Numbered from the stretch's first letter, positions 33,961 through 44,726 are shown. The stretch: DNA of 64,000 nucleotides from Septoria linicola (GCA_024114885.1 CP099419.1:4464001-4528000); one strand, 5' to 3'. Numbers and translations are program-made. The notes: generated by a model not told the origin, from the sequence alone.

Positions 33961-34756
33961 CTCCCAGCCTCCTCTCTGATCTCCGTCCTCGGCCCACTAC
34001 GATGATGAAGCCTTGAAGTGCACTGACAATCGGACGATTCTGAGGTCAGAGGATGCTCAGTCTCCTGCTCCTGCTCCTGCTCATCCGTTTTAGAAGCGCG
34101 GAACCTCGCCGGGCGACAGGCAACGCGTCCAGGCAGCGGCGACCTGCAGATGGATTGCTGTGTTCATGCAGTCGCGTCTGCAACTGTCCGCTATTGAGCA
34201 CTCATCCTCAGACTTGGATCCAATGTGATCATTTTACGCAGTGCAGCATCTTCTACACAATGGCGGTTGTCAGCGAAGGACAAAGAAACAATCGATGCTG
34301 AAGACCTGCAGACTACGTACGGCACAAAGTACTACAGTGACACGACCGAAGATATGCTTGATGATATGGGTGAAGACGTCAGGCTGTAGTTGAAAGGCGC
34401 TTCGTGATCTCTTCCATTGATGACGGGCTATGGTCAACGATCGTGGGAAGACAATCCAGCGTCCGACACGCAGGAGATGAAGAACGTAGTGGCTTTGGCA
34501 CTCAGGGTGAGCTGCTTACTCGCTACGATTGTGCCAATCTGATCAAGCTCATGTCAATACGTGAAAAGGCACTGAGAGGGACTCGCAGGTGAAGACTGAA
34601 GTGAAGCAGCCGGGCAGCTTGCAGCAAATGAAGCGCGTTGCTCCTTCCTACTGATGCAGGAATCATCCAACCTGGACAATCGGCATAAAAGCTGCGCTTC
34701 AGCTTAAACACAACACAACAAGTCAAACAACAACACCGACCTTGCCACCCGCGACA
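33961..34756. other. divergent intergenic region with a CTCCTG hexamer run
   Basis: Upstream of RNR2 (-) and the coiled-coil gene (+). A short tandem run of ctcctg units lies at about 34060-34082. A CA/AC-rich leader (aaacacaacacaacaagtcaaacaacaac) precedes the plus-strand ATG. No further gene is supported. Confidence 0.5.
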
Positions 34757-36130
34757 ATGGCTCACCCAACCCTTGGCGAGCAGTTTCCCTCGTCGCCAAT
34801 CCTCAGTAAGGCTTTTCGTGCCAATAACACATGTCTACCAACTGACACCACCGCAGACCGCGTGCCGCCACATCTGCGCAAGAAGGTCGTGGACGCTTCA
34901 TCGCCGAGCGCCTCTCCAACGCCAGCCGCCGTCATCGCCCACGACAGCAGCGACGAGTCCTCAACCGCAAAGATGACTCCAAGCACGAACAGCACATACA
35001 CGCTGCTGATGTCTTCTTCGCCCGCTCCACCTGCTTTCGACGGAGAGATGGCTGGCTATGCCGCTGCTAGAGTGCCACCTCCGAATCCAATCCGAGAGGA
35101 ATTACGCCAGATACGCAGAGATCAAAGCATGGAGTTCTTGCCTCCACCATCTGAGGAGATCACCGATGGCTTCAAGGGTGCCTCTCACACGCTGAGTTCC
35201 TCCATCCACGCACAACCAGGACCAGAGAAGCAGGACCTCGCCCCATCTTCGCCCAATGCATCGCGCTCTGCCGCTTGTGGACCGACTGGCACCTTGGCCA
35301 CAAATACGAGCCACTCTGGCGAGATACGACGCTACCAGGTCGAGGACCTGATTGACATCGCAAAGCAATGCAGCGGTCGACTCCCTCCTGCAAGCGCGGT
35401 CCAAGCCATGTTCCTGTACGAGATGCAGCGCGAGACCGAATCTGAGCGACTCTTCGAAGGTCAGATGTTCCGCCTCGCTCAGCAAGAGGACGAGCTCGTC
35501 ACACAAGCACGCCGGAATGCTGAGATGGAAGCACGTCTTGCAAAGCTAGAGAGGCAGGTCGCCAACAACGACGTTCAGGCGCGAATTGCCACAAGAGATG
35601 TTCGCATGAATGTGCAGCAGCAGAAGCTCGCTGAGCAGGCAGCACGACTTGAGGAGGCTGAAGATGCTTTCAAGACCATGTCTGAGCAACACCAAGCTCT
35701 CAAGCAGACTCATCAGAAGTTCGCCGCAGACACCGAAGCTGCGCTGAAGGACGTCGTTCGCCAGGCATCGTCGGCCGCAAAGATTGTTGTGGCTTCGAGC
35801 GCGAACAAGAGCGAAGTGGACCCATCTGATGTCAAAATCATGAAGGACGAGCTCGACGTGCTGTTCAACGACAGAGATGGCATACTGTCCAAGCTTGCTG
35901 AGGTCTTCGAGCGCATGCAGACGCTGGCTGATAACATTCACCAGCTCACCATTCGGAAAACCGCAGCGCAGGCAAGCTCTCCCGCGCCAATTCAGCGTAT
36001 TCCGGCCTTTGGTCCAAACGGAGATCTTGTGGACGTTACCATTCCGAAGGGTAAGCCAGCAGTCGGGCTCAATGGCAGTCAGCACGCTCCGGTGAAGAGC
36101 TTCGTTCCAGGCACGCGTTGGGCGACTTAG
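34757..36130 (+). CDS. coiled-coil protein of unknown function
   Basis: A 51-bp intron (34806-34856; GTAAGG donor, CTGAC branch site, CCGCAG acceptor) is likely, giving 440 residues; unspliced reading gives 457 because the intron is a multiple of three with no stop. Residues 1-180 are Pro/Ser/Thr-rich. A helical segment RRYQVEDLIDIAKQC starts the ordered part, and residues ~220-345 form a coiled coil (LAQQEDELVTQARRNAEMEARLAKLERQV and following heptads). A second helix (VKIMKDELDVLFNDRDGILSKLAEVFERM) precedes a disordered tail. There is no signal or membrane segment. The family was not recognised; a cytoskeletal or scaffold role would fit the architecture but is a guess. Confidence 0.75.
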   Translation: MAHPTLGEQFPSSPILSKAFRANNTCLPTDTTADRVPPHLRKKVVDASSPSASPTPAAVIAHDSSDESSTAKMTPSTNSTYTLLMSSSPAPPAFDGEMAGYAAARVPPPNPIREELRQIRRDQSMEFLPPPSEEITDGFKGASHTLSSSIHAQPGPEKQDLAPSSPNASRSAACGPTGTLATNTSHSGEIRRYQVEDLIDIAKQCSGRLPPASAVQAMFLYEMQRETESERLFEGQMFRLAQQEDELVTQARRNAEMEARLAKLERQVANNDVQARIATRDVRMNVQQQKLAEQAARLEEAEDAFKTMSEQHQALKQTHQKFAADTEAALKDVVRQASSAAKIVVASSANKSEVDPSDVKIMKDELDVLFNDRDGILSKLAEVFERMQTLADNIHQLTIRKTAAQASSPAPIQRIPAFGPNGDLVDVTIPKGKPAVGLNGSQHAPVKSFVPGTRWAT

Positions 36131-36620
36131 GGAGCTGCTTGGAGGCCGTTCAGGGAAGGCAGCAAGACATCATAAGATCATCAGTAGTGCTAGCACAGAC
36201 TCTGTGCCAATACAGACTCCGTGCCACTCGCCCGTGGTCGCGAAATTGCTTGGAGCGTATGTGCAAAGAGAGAGCGTTGGCGGGACAAGGATGCTGTGGG
36301 TGAGGTCTCTGCTCGACACTCGTCTATAGTGACTGATAGCCACACACAATGATTAGAAACTTGATTCAGATCCGTTATATTGTTCCTTGGTTATATTGAT
36401 AGTGCAACTGTTGCGAGCCGAGTTGAGACATCGTTGCTGAAGTACGCTGAGATGGCTGGGCGACTGACGCCACAATCCTGCCTACTCCAACCACCTCGAG
36501 CTTCACAAACGGTCACAACAGCCATTGAGTATATCATGGCCGGCTACTGTCGCGCGATGCCGAGATGGCTCCGTTTACGCTATTCGCAGCATGCGACCAG
36601 CATAGCTCTCACCAGCAAAG
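36131..36620. other. intergenic, nothing recognised
   Basis: About 490 bp between two plus-strand genes. It contains an internal near-repeat (cagactctgtgccaatacagactccgtgcca) but no gene. Confidence 0.5.
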
Positions 36621-38315
36621 ATGCCACGCTACGAACCACGCGACGACACGGACGATTCGCTGAGCAGCTCGTATGAAGCCCGCCTGCCACGAAGGCCTCG
36701 TCCTGCTGCTCTCACAGCAGCGTCTTCGTACGAGAGCAAGCACTCTTCCTTGCCAACCAATCCATCTCTCAAAAACTACCACCAGGATGAGCGTGTCAGA
36801 GAAGATGCAGGCCGTTCACGTTATGCACCAAGAGCTTTGAGCTCAGCCAGACGACCACATGAACGACGAGAACCACGACCTGCACTGGAATCCGGTCGCG
36901 AGGAGCGCAGAAAGCGACGCTCAGCCAGAGATCCTGAGCGCGAGCGGCGTAGGCAGGAGCGTGCCGCAAGAGATCCGGAATATGAAGCACGCAGGCAGGA
37001 GCGGCACGCGAGCAGACGAGCGGAGCGTCGTGCTTCTCGAGCTGTTCAACCAGAGGAAGGACGTTATGCTTCCCCAGTCGAGCAATCACCTCAGCGCGCA
37101 GCTGTGAGGTTCCAGGAGGATCGCAGTCTACCGCCTGCTGTGCCAGCGTCGCCCGACAGCCCTGCAAACAGCCTCCCAGCAGACTCTGTCACTAACCAAG
37201 GGTATGCTCAAGATCGCAATTTGGACTACGAAGACTCGTATGCTGGACCGAGGCAACAAGACTATCATTCTCCACTGGACGAGCACTACAGACAAGCACC
37301 TACACGAGCGCCTCCGCGAGAGTACCAACAAGCTCCGAGAAGCGAGTGGGACGCCGATCTGGAGAACTCATCATTCGACGAGAAGAAGCGACCACACTCC
37401 CGATCAACTTCTACCTTCAGCGAGCTTGAATGGTACAAGCGAGGCACCATCTCCAATGGCCGACACCACTATCGCAAGGAGGAGCGACGAGGCTGCTGTG
37501 GCTTTAGCCGGCTCTGCTCTTGCATCACCGCTATCGTTGTCACGCTGATAGTCTTGATCATCATCATAGCTGTCGCAGTGACAGTGTCCAAGAAGAAGAA
37601 ATTTAGCTACACGCCTTCGACATTGCAGGTCAACGAAACTGCTGCCTTTGCCAGTGGTGCCGCGACGCGCAACAGCGTTGGCGATACCAAAGACGGTATC
37701 GGTGCTGGCCGTGACGTCTATACCCTTTACACAGGCAACGCGACCAAGATGCTGGCAGAAGTTCCGTCTTCCAAGTGGGTATCCTTTGAGGACATGTGGA
37801 ATAACAATCTCGATACCTTGCAAAATGCTTGTGGCTGGCTCAAGTATGGCGAAAACGATACCCCCGAGGAGATTGTCAACATCTACAACGCCATTCAAGA
37901 TCGTGCCAATGCATCCCTGGTTGATCATCGACTCATTCTCGCTTTCATTCTGCAGGAGTCGAAGGGCTGCCTCCACACTCCTGCTACCGAGTCATCCGGT
38001 GGAGTCAAGAACACAGGACTCATGCAAGCACACAATGGACACGAGTACAGTCCAAAGAACTCCGAGAAGAGCATTCTGGAAATGGTGCAAGATGGCACGC
38101 AAGGCACGAAGAAGGGTAATGGACTCGTTCAAGAGCTGAACGCTTACTACGGCAATCCCTACGCTGCAGCGCGAGCGTATAATAGTGGCTACATCCCGCA
38201 AAGTGGTGAATTGACGGAGGCGGCCGGCGCGACCAAGTGCTATGTTAGCGATATTGCGAATCGGCTGACGGGATGGGTGAAAGCAGAGAGTAGCTGTTCG
38301 GACTCAGGACATTAA
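36621..38315 (+). CDS. type II membrane protein with lysozyme-like (GEWL/SLT) ectodomain
   Basis: A single exon of 564 residues. The N-terminal ~290 residues are cytosolic and very Arg-rich (long RxxRR repeats such as REERRKRRSARDPERERRRQ). A Cys-rich juxtamembrane segment (GCCGFSRLCSC) leads into one membrane helix at about 302-323 (TAIVVTLIVLIIIIAVAVTV). The outer domain has FILQESKGCLH (candidate catalytic Glu 446), NTGLMQAH and AARAYNSG, which resembles the goose-lysozyme/soluble lytic transglycosylase fold: catalytic Glu, then GLMQ, then A-x-x-x-Y-N-x-G. N-glycosylation sites occur before it. Fungi lack peptidoglycan, so it may cut bacterial walls or another amino-sugar polymer; the substrate is unknown. 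Confidence 0.82.
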   Translation: MPRYEPRDDTDDSLSSSYEARLPRRPRPAALTAASSYESKHSSLPTNPSLKNYHQDERVREDAGRSRYAPRALSSARRPHERREPRPALESGREERRKRRSARDPERERRRQERAARDPEYEARRQERHASRRAERRASRAVQPEEGRYASPVEQSPQRAAVRFQEDRSLPPAVPASPDSPANSLPADSVTNQGYAQDRNLDYEDSYAGPRQQDYHSPLDEHYRQAPTRAPPREYQQAPRSEWDADLENSSFDEKKRPHSRSTSTFSELEWYKRGTISNGRHHYRKEERRGCCGFSRLCSCITAIVVTLIVLIIIIAVAVTVSKKKKFSYTPSTLQVNETAAFASGAATRNSVGDTKDGIGAGRDVYTLYTGNATKMLAEVPSSKWVSFEDMWNNNLDTLQNACGWLKYGENDTPEEIVNIYNAIQDRANASLVDHRLILAFILQESKGCLHTPATESSGGVKNTGLMQAHNGHEYSPKNSEKSILEMVQDGTQGTKKGNGLVQELNAYYGNPYAAARAYNSGYIPQSGELTEAAGATKCYVSDIANRLTGWVKAESSCSDSGH

Positions 38316-39137
38316 TGTATAATCAATCATGTCATTGTAGTAGTATACCGCATGGACGCTTGCCGTTCACCTTGTTTCTACACCACTAAGTACTCCATTG
38401 ACTTTGAGTTTTGAACACGCTCCATGACAACTCCACTCCACTCCACTCCCTGCCAGGCAGGCAGGCAGTGCCATCGATGCATCATACAGAGCGCCTAAAA
38501 CGCCTGCCTATTCCCAAGATTGGACAACACACATCTTGACAAGAGATTCTGGCACATGCAAACACATCCACATGGTCAAAACATCTCAGATCTTTTCGAT
38601 ATCATTGCTCTATTTTCCCATTCCTATTCCATTCCATCCTCTCTAAAAAAATAAAATTTACCAAAAAAAATATATATATATATATAAAAAGAGCCGTCAT
38701 TCTACAGTAGTACCCTTTGGATATCATTAGTTGAGTTTAGTTTTGCCTGTATCGAAAACATAGCAAGAGCTCATCATCATCATCATCGCTGTCCCAGGAG
38801 GAATTTTACTTTGACCCCAACTATGAGCTGAGCTGAGCTGAGCTGAGCTGACCTGACCTCGTGAATGCCAAGGTGACCTCGTTTTCAGGAATGCGACTTT
38901 CATCATCGAACGTCATGCGATCTCGTTCCAGATCGACCGGTGGGATGTACTGTGAGGCGGTGTTTAAATGGATGCCTTCTGATTGACTCGTTTGCAGATC
39001 AAGTGGCAGCAGATGGCGAGGCAGAGAGATATGTCACGCCGAAGACGTGGGACTAGTGCTTCAGGTGGGTTTGATAGGATTGTTTCGCGGAGCGTCTATG
39101 TGCGTGTTCATGTATTCATTCGGTCATTCGTCTCGTT
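38316..39137. other. intergenic with low-complexity DNA
   Basis: Contains an A/T run with (TA)n near 38660-38690, short (CAT)n near 38773-38788, and the GAGCT/ACCTCGT repeat listed separately. No gene is supported. Both flanking genes end here (convergent), so it holds their 3' UTRs. Confidence 0.6.
38822..38890. repeat. (GAGCT)n run merging into the ACCTCGT minisatellite motif
   Basis: Five pentamer units gagct are followed by gacctgacctcgtgaatgccaaggtgacctcgt, which is the same agctgacctgacctcgt motif that forms the 20-bp array at 1-200. Weaker copies follow (gcgatctcgttccagatcgacc). This links two sites 38 kb apart. Confidence 0.85.
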
Positions 39138-40691
39138 CTATCGTGTTGCTGGAGTCGAAGCAGCAGCAGCAGCAGCAGTGGGTATCTCCTGGACGGTAGC
39201 TGAATCTGGTGCTCCTTCATCGACATCGAGATCGATGTCCTCGTCCCGTTCGCCATCTTCTTCCCCGTCAACGTCGATATCGTCCTCAGCAATACCACTA
39301 ACACTCGGCCCATCTTTCCCTTTCGCAGACCTCTCGTACCACTCCTGATCAATCCACTCCAGAATCTGATCCCTCGCTCTCGGCACCATAGCGTGATAGT
39401 CCGGGTTCAAATTTGGCGTGAACAGATTTTGATGCCCAGAAATCTCATCTTGAGCTAGAGAGTTGACGCACTTGACCCAGCGGCCCTTGGACTTTGATCG
39501 ATCGTCTGCAAAGGCGCGGACTTGCTCGCTTTCGGCTTCCATCTTTTCGTGCTCGGCTGTGTCCGCAGTTGGCTTTTTCCGTTTTGCGTGGGGTTCGTTG
39601 GGATAATCGTCAGCGTCGTCGGGCGAGACGCGTTTCGTTCCAACCGGACTGGAAGCGTTCCTGTTCTTCTTGGGCTTGGGCACGACGCAGAACGTCCTGT
39701 CTTCGCCGAGGAGTTGGCCAGCGTACTTGGTCTTGCTCGTGACCTTCTCGTCCAGTGCTCCGTAGAAGTTTGCGAAGCCAACATCGTGCGTAGAAGTCAA
39801 AGCGACGACTTTCTCGACTCGCTTCTGCAATTCTGCTCCTCGAGCTAAGCAGCCCACGAACTCAAGGTGACTGCCCGCCCACGCGAGTCCTTGATTGATC
39901 TGGTTCCAGCTCAAGTATGCCGCTCCTGCGACACCAGCAATACCAGCAGCTGCACCAGCATACATGGCCAGTTTCCCCCATTTGAACCCTCCTCCGGTAG
40001 TAGCATTTCCAGGCGCAGGTAGGCCTCGACTCGATGCATTCGCGATAGGTTCTGCCGCTGCAGCTTTCTTCCCTCCCCATCCAAAGAAGTTCGCCGCCTG
40101 ATCGTAAGCCTGGTACGCTTTGTTTGCGTGCCCAATCTGCTCCTCCGCTCCATGTGCCAGCACTCCCGGACTGATGCCGAGGAATGGTGTATCAAACGCC
40201 AGTACAGCTTTGATCCGCGGGAAGAACAGTGCACTCGTCGCAGCTTTCGGCGGAGGCGTTGACCTGCTACTTTCGTCCTGTGCGGTAGTGCTATTCGTTG
40301 CATTTTGTCCTTCCTGGTCAAATGTATGCATACTCGGCACCACTTCATCTCGTGCAATACTCAGCAGTGCTTCCGCAGCGACGATGCCGCCCATTGAATG
40401 CCCGCATAGTATTACATGCACAGAAGGGTCGACGGTCGGACTGGGAGTGTGATTTGCGACTTCCAGGTCAATGACTCTGTTTTGCAGCCATTCTTTCAGC
40501 TTGCCAACGCAGTCGTTGAGATCGCCTCGGGTCTCGTATTGTGGGTATTGAATTGCGAGGACGTTGATTGCAGGGAGGGAGTGGGCGATCAGAGCGCCTA
40601 AGTCCGAGGGGAAGCGGTGGAAGGTATGGTCGGTGCCCTTGAAGCCGTGGATGAATACGAGAAGCAAAGTGTGCTTTCTGGGCTTGGACAT
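39138..40691 (-). CDS. DUF676-type alpha/beta-hydrolase (lipase-like)
   Basis: A single exon of 517 residues. The start has the strand and oxyanion motif LLLVFIHGFKGTDHTF. The nucleophile elbow is GHSMGG (VHVILCGHSMGGIVAAEALL), and a downstream strand reads AVLAFDTPFLG. A Gly/Ala-rich hydrophobic segment (MYAGAAAGIAGVAGAAYLSW) may sit in or on a membrane. A Lys-rich KRKKP segment could be a nuclear signal. The acid/His pair cannot be placed with certainty; STHDVGF is a candidate. The tail is strongly acidic and ends in a poly-Ala run encoded by a GCT repeat. Family members act on lipids or as esterases; the substrate is unknown. Confidence 0.82.
   Translation of the reverse strand: MSKPRKHTLLLVFIHGFKGTDHTFHRFPSDLGALIAHSLPAINVLAIQYPQYETRGDLNDCVGKLKEWLQNRVIDLEVANHTPSPTVDPSVHVILCGHSMGGIVAAEALLSIARDEVVPSMHTFDQEGQNATNSTTAQDESSRSTPPPKAATSALFFPRIKAVLAFDTPFLGISPGVLAHGAEEQIGHANKAYQAYDQAANFFGWGGKKAAAAEPIANASSRGLPAPGNATTGGGFKWGKLAMYAGAAAGIAGVAGAAYLSWNQINQGLAWAGSHLEFVGCLARGAELQKRVEKVVALTSTHDVGFANFYGALDEKVTSKTKYAGQLLGEDRTFCVVPKPKKNRNASSPVGTKRVSPDDADDYPNEPHAKRKKPTADTAEHEKMEAESEQVRAFADDRSKSKGRWVKCVNSLAQDEISGHQNLFTPNLNPDYHAMVPRARDQILEWIDQEWYERSAKGKDGPSVSGIAEDDIDVDGEEDGERDEDIDLDVDEGAPDSATVQEIPTAAAAAASTPATR
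39160..39180. repeat. (CAG)n trinucleotide run coding poly-Ala
   Basis: Six or seven cag units in the plus strand, read as GCT (Ala) codons near the C-terminus of the hydrolase on the minus strand. Length variation would change only the poly-Ala tract. Confidence 0.85.
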
Positions 40692-41163
40692 GGTGTGTGC
40701 ATAGGGTGCGCAGGATTGCGCAAGGAAATAATCGTGTTACATGATGACTTGGTCCATGTCAAGATTGTCAGGTCAAGTCCAGCTGGATGCATGTGAACGT
40801 GACGCATGATGTTGATTGGCGAGCCAAGATCAAGGCGCGGATGCTTCAACGTAAGACAGAATGGAAAGGATGCATCAGACTGTACATGTACACAAAAGCT
40901 ATGCTTTCTACGTAGCGGCATTACACGGCACATTATCTCTCTGTATGCCCATTCCTGCCCGCCTGCCGTACACGCTCCGCTATGCATGAACTACAAGACG
41001 ACAGCGACAACTCTGGCCGCTCTCTAAATAGCTAGGCCGCACGTGGCTGCTCTTGACACACACATGCAGTCCGGATGACATCCCACAAAGTACTGTCGAG
41101 TATTGTACAAGGAGAAGAGTGACCAAGTCGATCAGGGTCGAGGTTCATCATCATGATGTGCGT
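40692..41163. other. intergenic, nothing recognised
   Basis: About 470 bp, promoter of the hydrolase gene and 3' flank of TOM40. No motif or gene is evident. Confidence 0.5.
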
Positions 41164-42395
41164 CTAGAACGGTGGCGAGGCTGGTGAGACCGAGTCCTGT
41201 TGCTCCATGAGCTCTTCGCCAGATGCTTCGATCGAGACTGCAAGACCGAGCTTTGCAGAGTTCTGTTGCACGTGTCAGTAGAGTCCCAAATGTATGCTGT
41301 CCCATATATCTCACCTTGACGTGGTCCAACTCGCCGGCAAATGTAAGCCTGACGGGTGGTGCAACGACCTTCTCCAACAAACAGCCCAGCTTGCCCTGGC
41401 TGTCAATCTGTGCGCGGAAGATGGATCGCGAGAACTCGTACTTGGTGCCGAATGTCGCAACACCTTCTTTCCGTGCGCCTCCCATCATGCCACCTCCAGA
41501 AAGACCAGCAAACTGCAGGTTCACATCCACACCAGTCTCGACCTTGTCCATGAGCTTCTTCCAGTAGCTCAATTGCACGCCTCCTTGGGTCAAAAGTTGT
41601 GCGCTGGCGATCCAGTCGTTGCCCTTGTATCGTCCTGCGTAGCTGACTGCTGCGTCTGGTCCCATGCCACCTCCTGGCTTTTGCCATACAGCCTCCATTC
41701 CGAGCGACAGTCGTGGTGTCACACTTTGCAGGTACGAGCCGATGAACATGCCAGTAAGCTCACCCTCGAGCACGCTGGGGTTGATGCTCTTGAGCGATGC
41801 AGTGAAGTCGTTGCCCGTGTAGTCCTGTTCCAGGGACACTTGCGCGCCTCCTGGGCTCATGCCCGATGCAGGCTGGATCTGGACAGAGGACTTGAAGATG
41901 AGGCGGTTCGTGAGACGTTGGTTGAATCGAGCGGAGAATGATGCGTCCGAGTCCAGTTGTGCCTGGCAGAGTACCTAGACGGGATATGTCAGCTATCGAT
42001 GCAGGCGCAAGCTACACCCAAGCGGTAGAACGTACGTTGTTGGTGCCATAGAGAGCCAGGAATGTGTAGGGCGAGAGCATCTGAGATCCACTGGAGAAGG
42101 CATGGCTTATTTGGAACAGAGGATCGATGGAAAAGCTCTTGTTCAGTTCGGCGCGCAGTCCCGAGAAGGTCTGGTTGGTGAGGAACACATCTCGCTGCAC
42201 TTCTCGCGCAATGCCATCAACTGTGCCTGGATTGCTCAGCCCCAGCGCCGCTCTTCGGTCCTGGAACGATCGGTATGTGTCGAAAATGGTATCGAGGAAG
42301 CCATTCGTGCGCAGAGGCGGCTCCAGCTGTGTGATGGGCGTGACCTCGACCTCGACTGGCACCGCAGGCTTTTCTAAAGGAGTGGCCGTCGCCAT
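41164..42395 (-). CDS. TOM40: mitochondrial import receptor Tom40
   Basis: Exons 42395-42036, 41974-41315 and 41262-41164 give 372 residues. This is the beta-barrel pore of the outer mitochondrial membrane through which nearly all precursor proteins enter. Sequence landmarks are an N-terminal Pro-rich segment, GFLDTIFDTYRSFQDRRAALGLSNPGTVDG (inner helix and first strand region), FQISHAFSSGSQ, YTFLALYGTNN, GGAQVSLEQDYTGNDFTAS and SLGMEAVWQKPGGG. The C-terminal exon gives NSAKLGLAVSIEA, the last strand. Introns use GTACGT and GTGAGA. It is divergent from the kinase pseudogene, with 380 bp between starts. Confidence 0.96.
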
Positions 42396-42775
42396 TGTGG
42401 ATGTGCTGCGCGGAACAAGGAAAAGTCCAATGCGCAGTAGGAAGGAACTCTACGGCGACGGCGATGGAGAGATGGACACCGCGATTCGAGGATGGGAGAT
42501 GCTGTTTCCGTGCAATGGAGCGCGTGTGATCTTGCTTCATCTCAAAAACTAAATGCCTCCGTCCCCGACCTCCGATGCATTCATAGCCGTGTTGACTTCT
42601 GGCTTGCCGTAATGAGATCCACTCCCTCTAACTTACTGGCTGGCTTTCTTACTTGCACCTCCTGCTCACAGACAATTGCTCATAAAAGGTGCCACCTGCC
42701 TCAATTGCATCTGCGAGACCAGATGAACGCGCCTGCTCTCCAACTGCGTGCGCTCGAGATGAAGCACACGCGACA
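42396..42775. other. intergenic between TOM40 and the kinase pseudogene
   Basis: A 380-bp divergent spacer. It should contain the TOM40 promoter. No specific motif was identified. Confidence 0.5.
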
Positions 42776-43755
42776 ATGTTCTGCTCCCTCACCAGATGTA
42801 GGTCGTCACGCACCACCACTCCATTGAACCAGGTGCATCACTTCCTTCTCCGCAAGCAGTCGTTCAGTGTGGCGAAGACATCCCATCAGCACGCTCTGGA
42901 GGAAGAAACGCTGCCAAGGTTTGCCAGTCGTCGATACTACCCTGTGAAAATTGGCGACCTGTTCAACAATCGCTACCTCATTCTCGCTAAGCTTGGATAT
43001 GGTGCTTACTCGACCGTCTGGCTCGCAAAAGACGCATTGTAAGAATTCCCTCTCTTTTTCCTTGACAGATCAGCACTCGTTGTTGCCAATGGTAACAATG
43101 CCCATGGCTCTGTCGAGCCGCTGATTGGCATATCAGAGTATCCTGTCCTCGCCGATTTTGGTCAGATGCGACATGCCGATTCTCGGAATACTGATACCAT
43201 CATGTCTGGCATATATCGCGCACCGGAAGTTCTTCTCGGCTTACCCTGGAGTCATCCCGTGGATATTTGGTCTCTGGGAGTCATGGTTTGTGCACTTTGG
43301 CGCAATTGTAGGAGCATGCAGGATTAATAGTTTGAATAGACACTCGAGCTTCTGGAGGGAAAGAATCTGTTCGATCCCATCGATCGTAGCAGCAATCACT
43401 ATGTGCTTCCCTTGGGATTGGCGCATTACGTTGGCTATCTAGGCCCTCCTCCCGTAGCACTTCTCGAGCGCAGCGAGCTCATGGACAAGTACTTCAACGC
43501 TGAAGGTGATCGGTGACAAACAAAAGCATCCTTGACGTGCTCTGCTGACACAGCGCAGGCAATTGGATCTCGAACGTGGCCATCCCTGAGACTTCTCTTG
43601 AAGACTTCGTCGTCTCGATGCCGCCCGGTCGAGAGAAGACTACGTTCTTATGCTTCGTCCGCAAGATGCTGACGTGGGATCCGGAAGCCCGTGCTACCTC
43701 TAACGAGCTTTTCATGGACGAATGGCTCATGACCGACTTCGACGGAGTCACATGA
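42776..43755 (+). pseudogene. SRPK-like protein kinase pseudogene lacking its catalytic core
   Basis: The N-lobe begins normally with YYPVKIGDLFNNRYLILAKLGYGAYSTVWLAKD (Gly-rich loop). Next would come the ATP-binding Lys, helix C, hinge and the catalytic HxDxKPxN loop; all are absent. The sequence jumps through about 120 bp to PVLADFGQMR, where DFG is present, then SGIYRAPEVLLGLPW and VDIWSLGVM. After an intron it resumes with TLELLEGKNLFDPID and, after another intron (GTGATC to GCGCAG), ends with WDPEARATSNELF and TDFDG. SR-protein kinase-like genes with many lineage-specific copies are common in Pezizomycotina. A deletion of roughly 80-100 codons makes catalysis impossible, so it is a pseudogene or at most a pseudokinase. 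Confidence 0.75.
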
Positions 43756-44188
43756 ACATGGCACTACTGGGCGCAAGGGCACGTCGCATGGCAGGGTGCT
43801 TGCAAAGCTGCTCGGACTGGCTGTTGTGGTGAATAGTGTGGTCACAGCCTTCACATGCATGGGAGCCATCAGCTGGAAATCTCACATGGACTGGCTTCAT
43901 TCACCATAGGACTTACCAACGTAGCAAGCACTCTTTACTGGACCTCTAACATAAAATCCACGCACAGGCCAACCCGACAATCGGAACACTATCCTGAACA
44001 ATAGCCTTTTGATCTGTACTCAGGCCCACTAAAACACCACGAGCCTCCATCATATCAAGCGCGAGATGGAAAACCGACTCCTTACTCAGCGCCGACGTGG
44101 CGAGCCTCATTCCTGAATCATATCCCGCACATCGTGCTGCGGTGAAGCGCACACTTGCAGGAGAGAATCCCCACGTAAGGCATCACCA

Positions 44189-44726
44189 GTGTCACAAAAG
44201 TCGCTTGCGCTGATCATTCCACAGTTACAAGGACAGTTCACGAAGTTCTCTCTGCCAAATCAAGTACCGTCACAAGCTTCAGCATATCATAGACTGCTAA
44301 TAAGGTGCCAGCGGCTCGAAACCCCACTGCCCCCATATCGACCTCGAAGAAGTCCGTCACTCACTCACCGTCTCCTACAAGCGATCCGGCGAGCAGGAAA
44401 CGACTGTCCACCTCTTCGCCGACGGCACCACCAAGACCCGAGAAGAGATGCACGCAGACAACAATCGCAGAAAGGCAGAGTTCGCACGTCTCGAAGTTGA
44501 AGAGAAGAAGTTTCCCGATCGCAAGCAGACTGCCGCTAGAAAGGCTGCTTACGATTCGATGATGCAGCAGCTTCGAGATCTGAGGGATGCCCACGGGATG
44601 AATGTGGCTGCGAAGGTGTCGATGAAGGAGAGAAGTATGGAGGACTACCAGCGGCTGTTGCGCGAACAGGCGCAGGCGAGGTTTGAGGCTGCGAAGGAGA
44701 CCGCTGCTGCTGCTGCCAAGCGGTGA
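44189..44726 (+). CDS. small charged helical protein, 5' end unresolved
   Basis: The 3' exon is clear: from about 44282 the frame reads PHIDLEEVRHSLTVSYKRSG, then TVHLFADGTTKTREEM, then a Lys/Glu/Arg-rich helix (RRKAEFARLEVEEKK, MMQQLRDLRDAHG) and ends KETAAAAAKR. An intron ending CTAATAAG just before it, with donor GTACCG at about 44263, would join a frame reading TVHEVLSAKS, but I find no start codon there with confidence, so the start coordinate is a placeholder. No family was recognised. Size and charge would suit a small RNA-binding or organellar protein, which is a guess. Confidence 0.42.

Noticed and set aside
43946..44152. 68-codon minus-strand frame with a hydrophobic end (DSVPIVGLACAWIL)
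   Set aside because: It looks mildly protein-like, but a plus-strand frame over the same DNA is equally open, and no upstream exon or signal was found.
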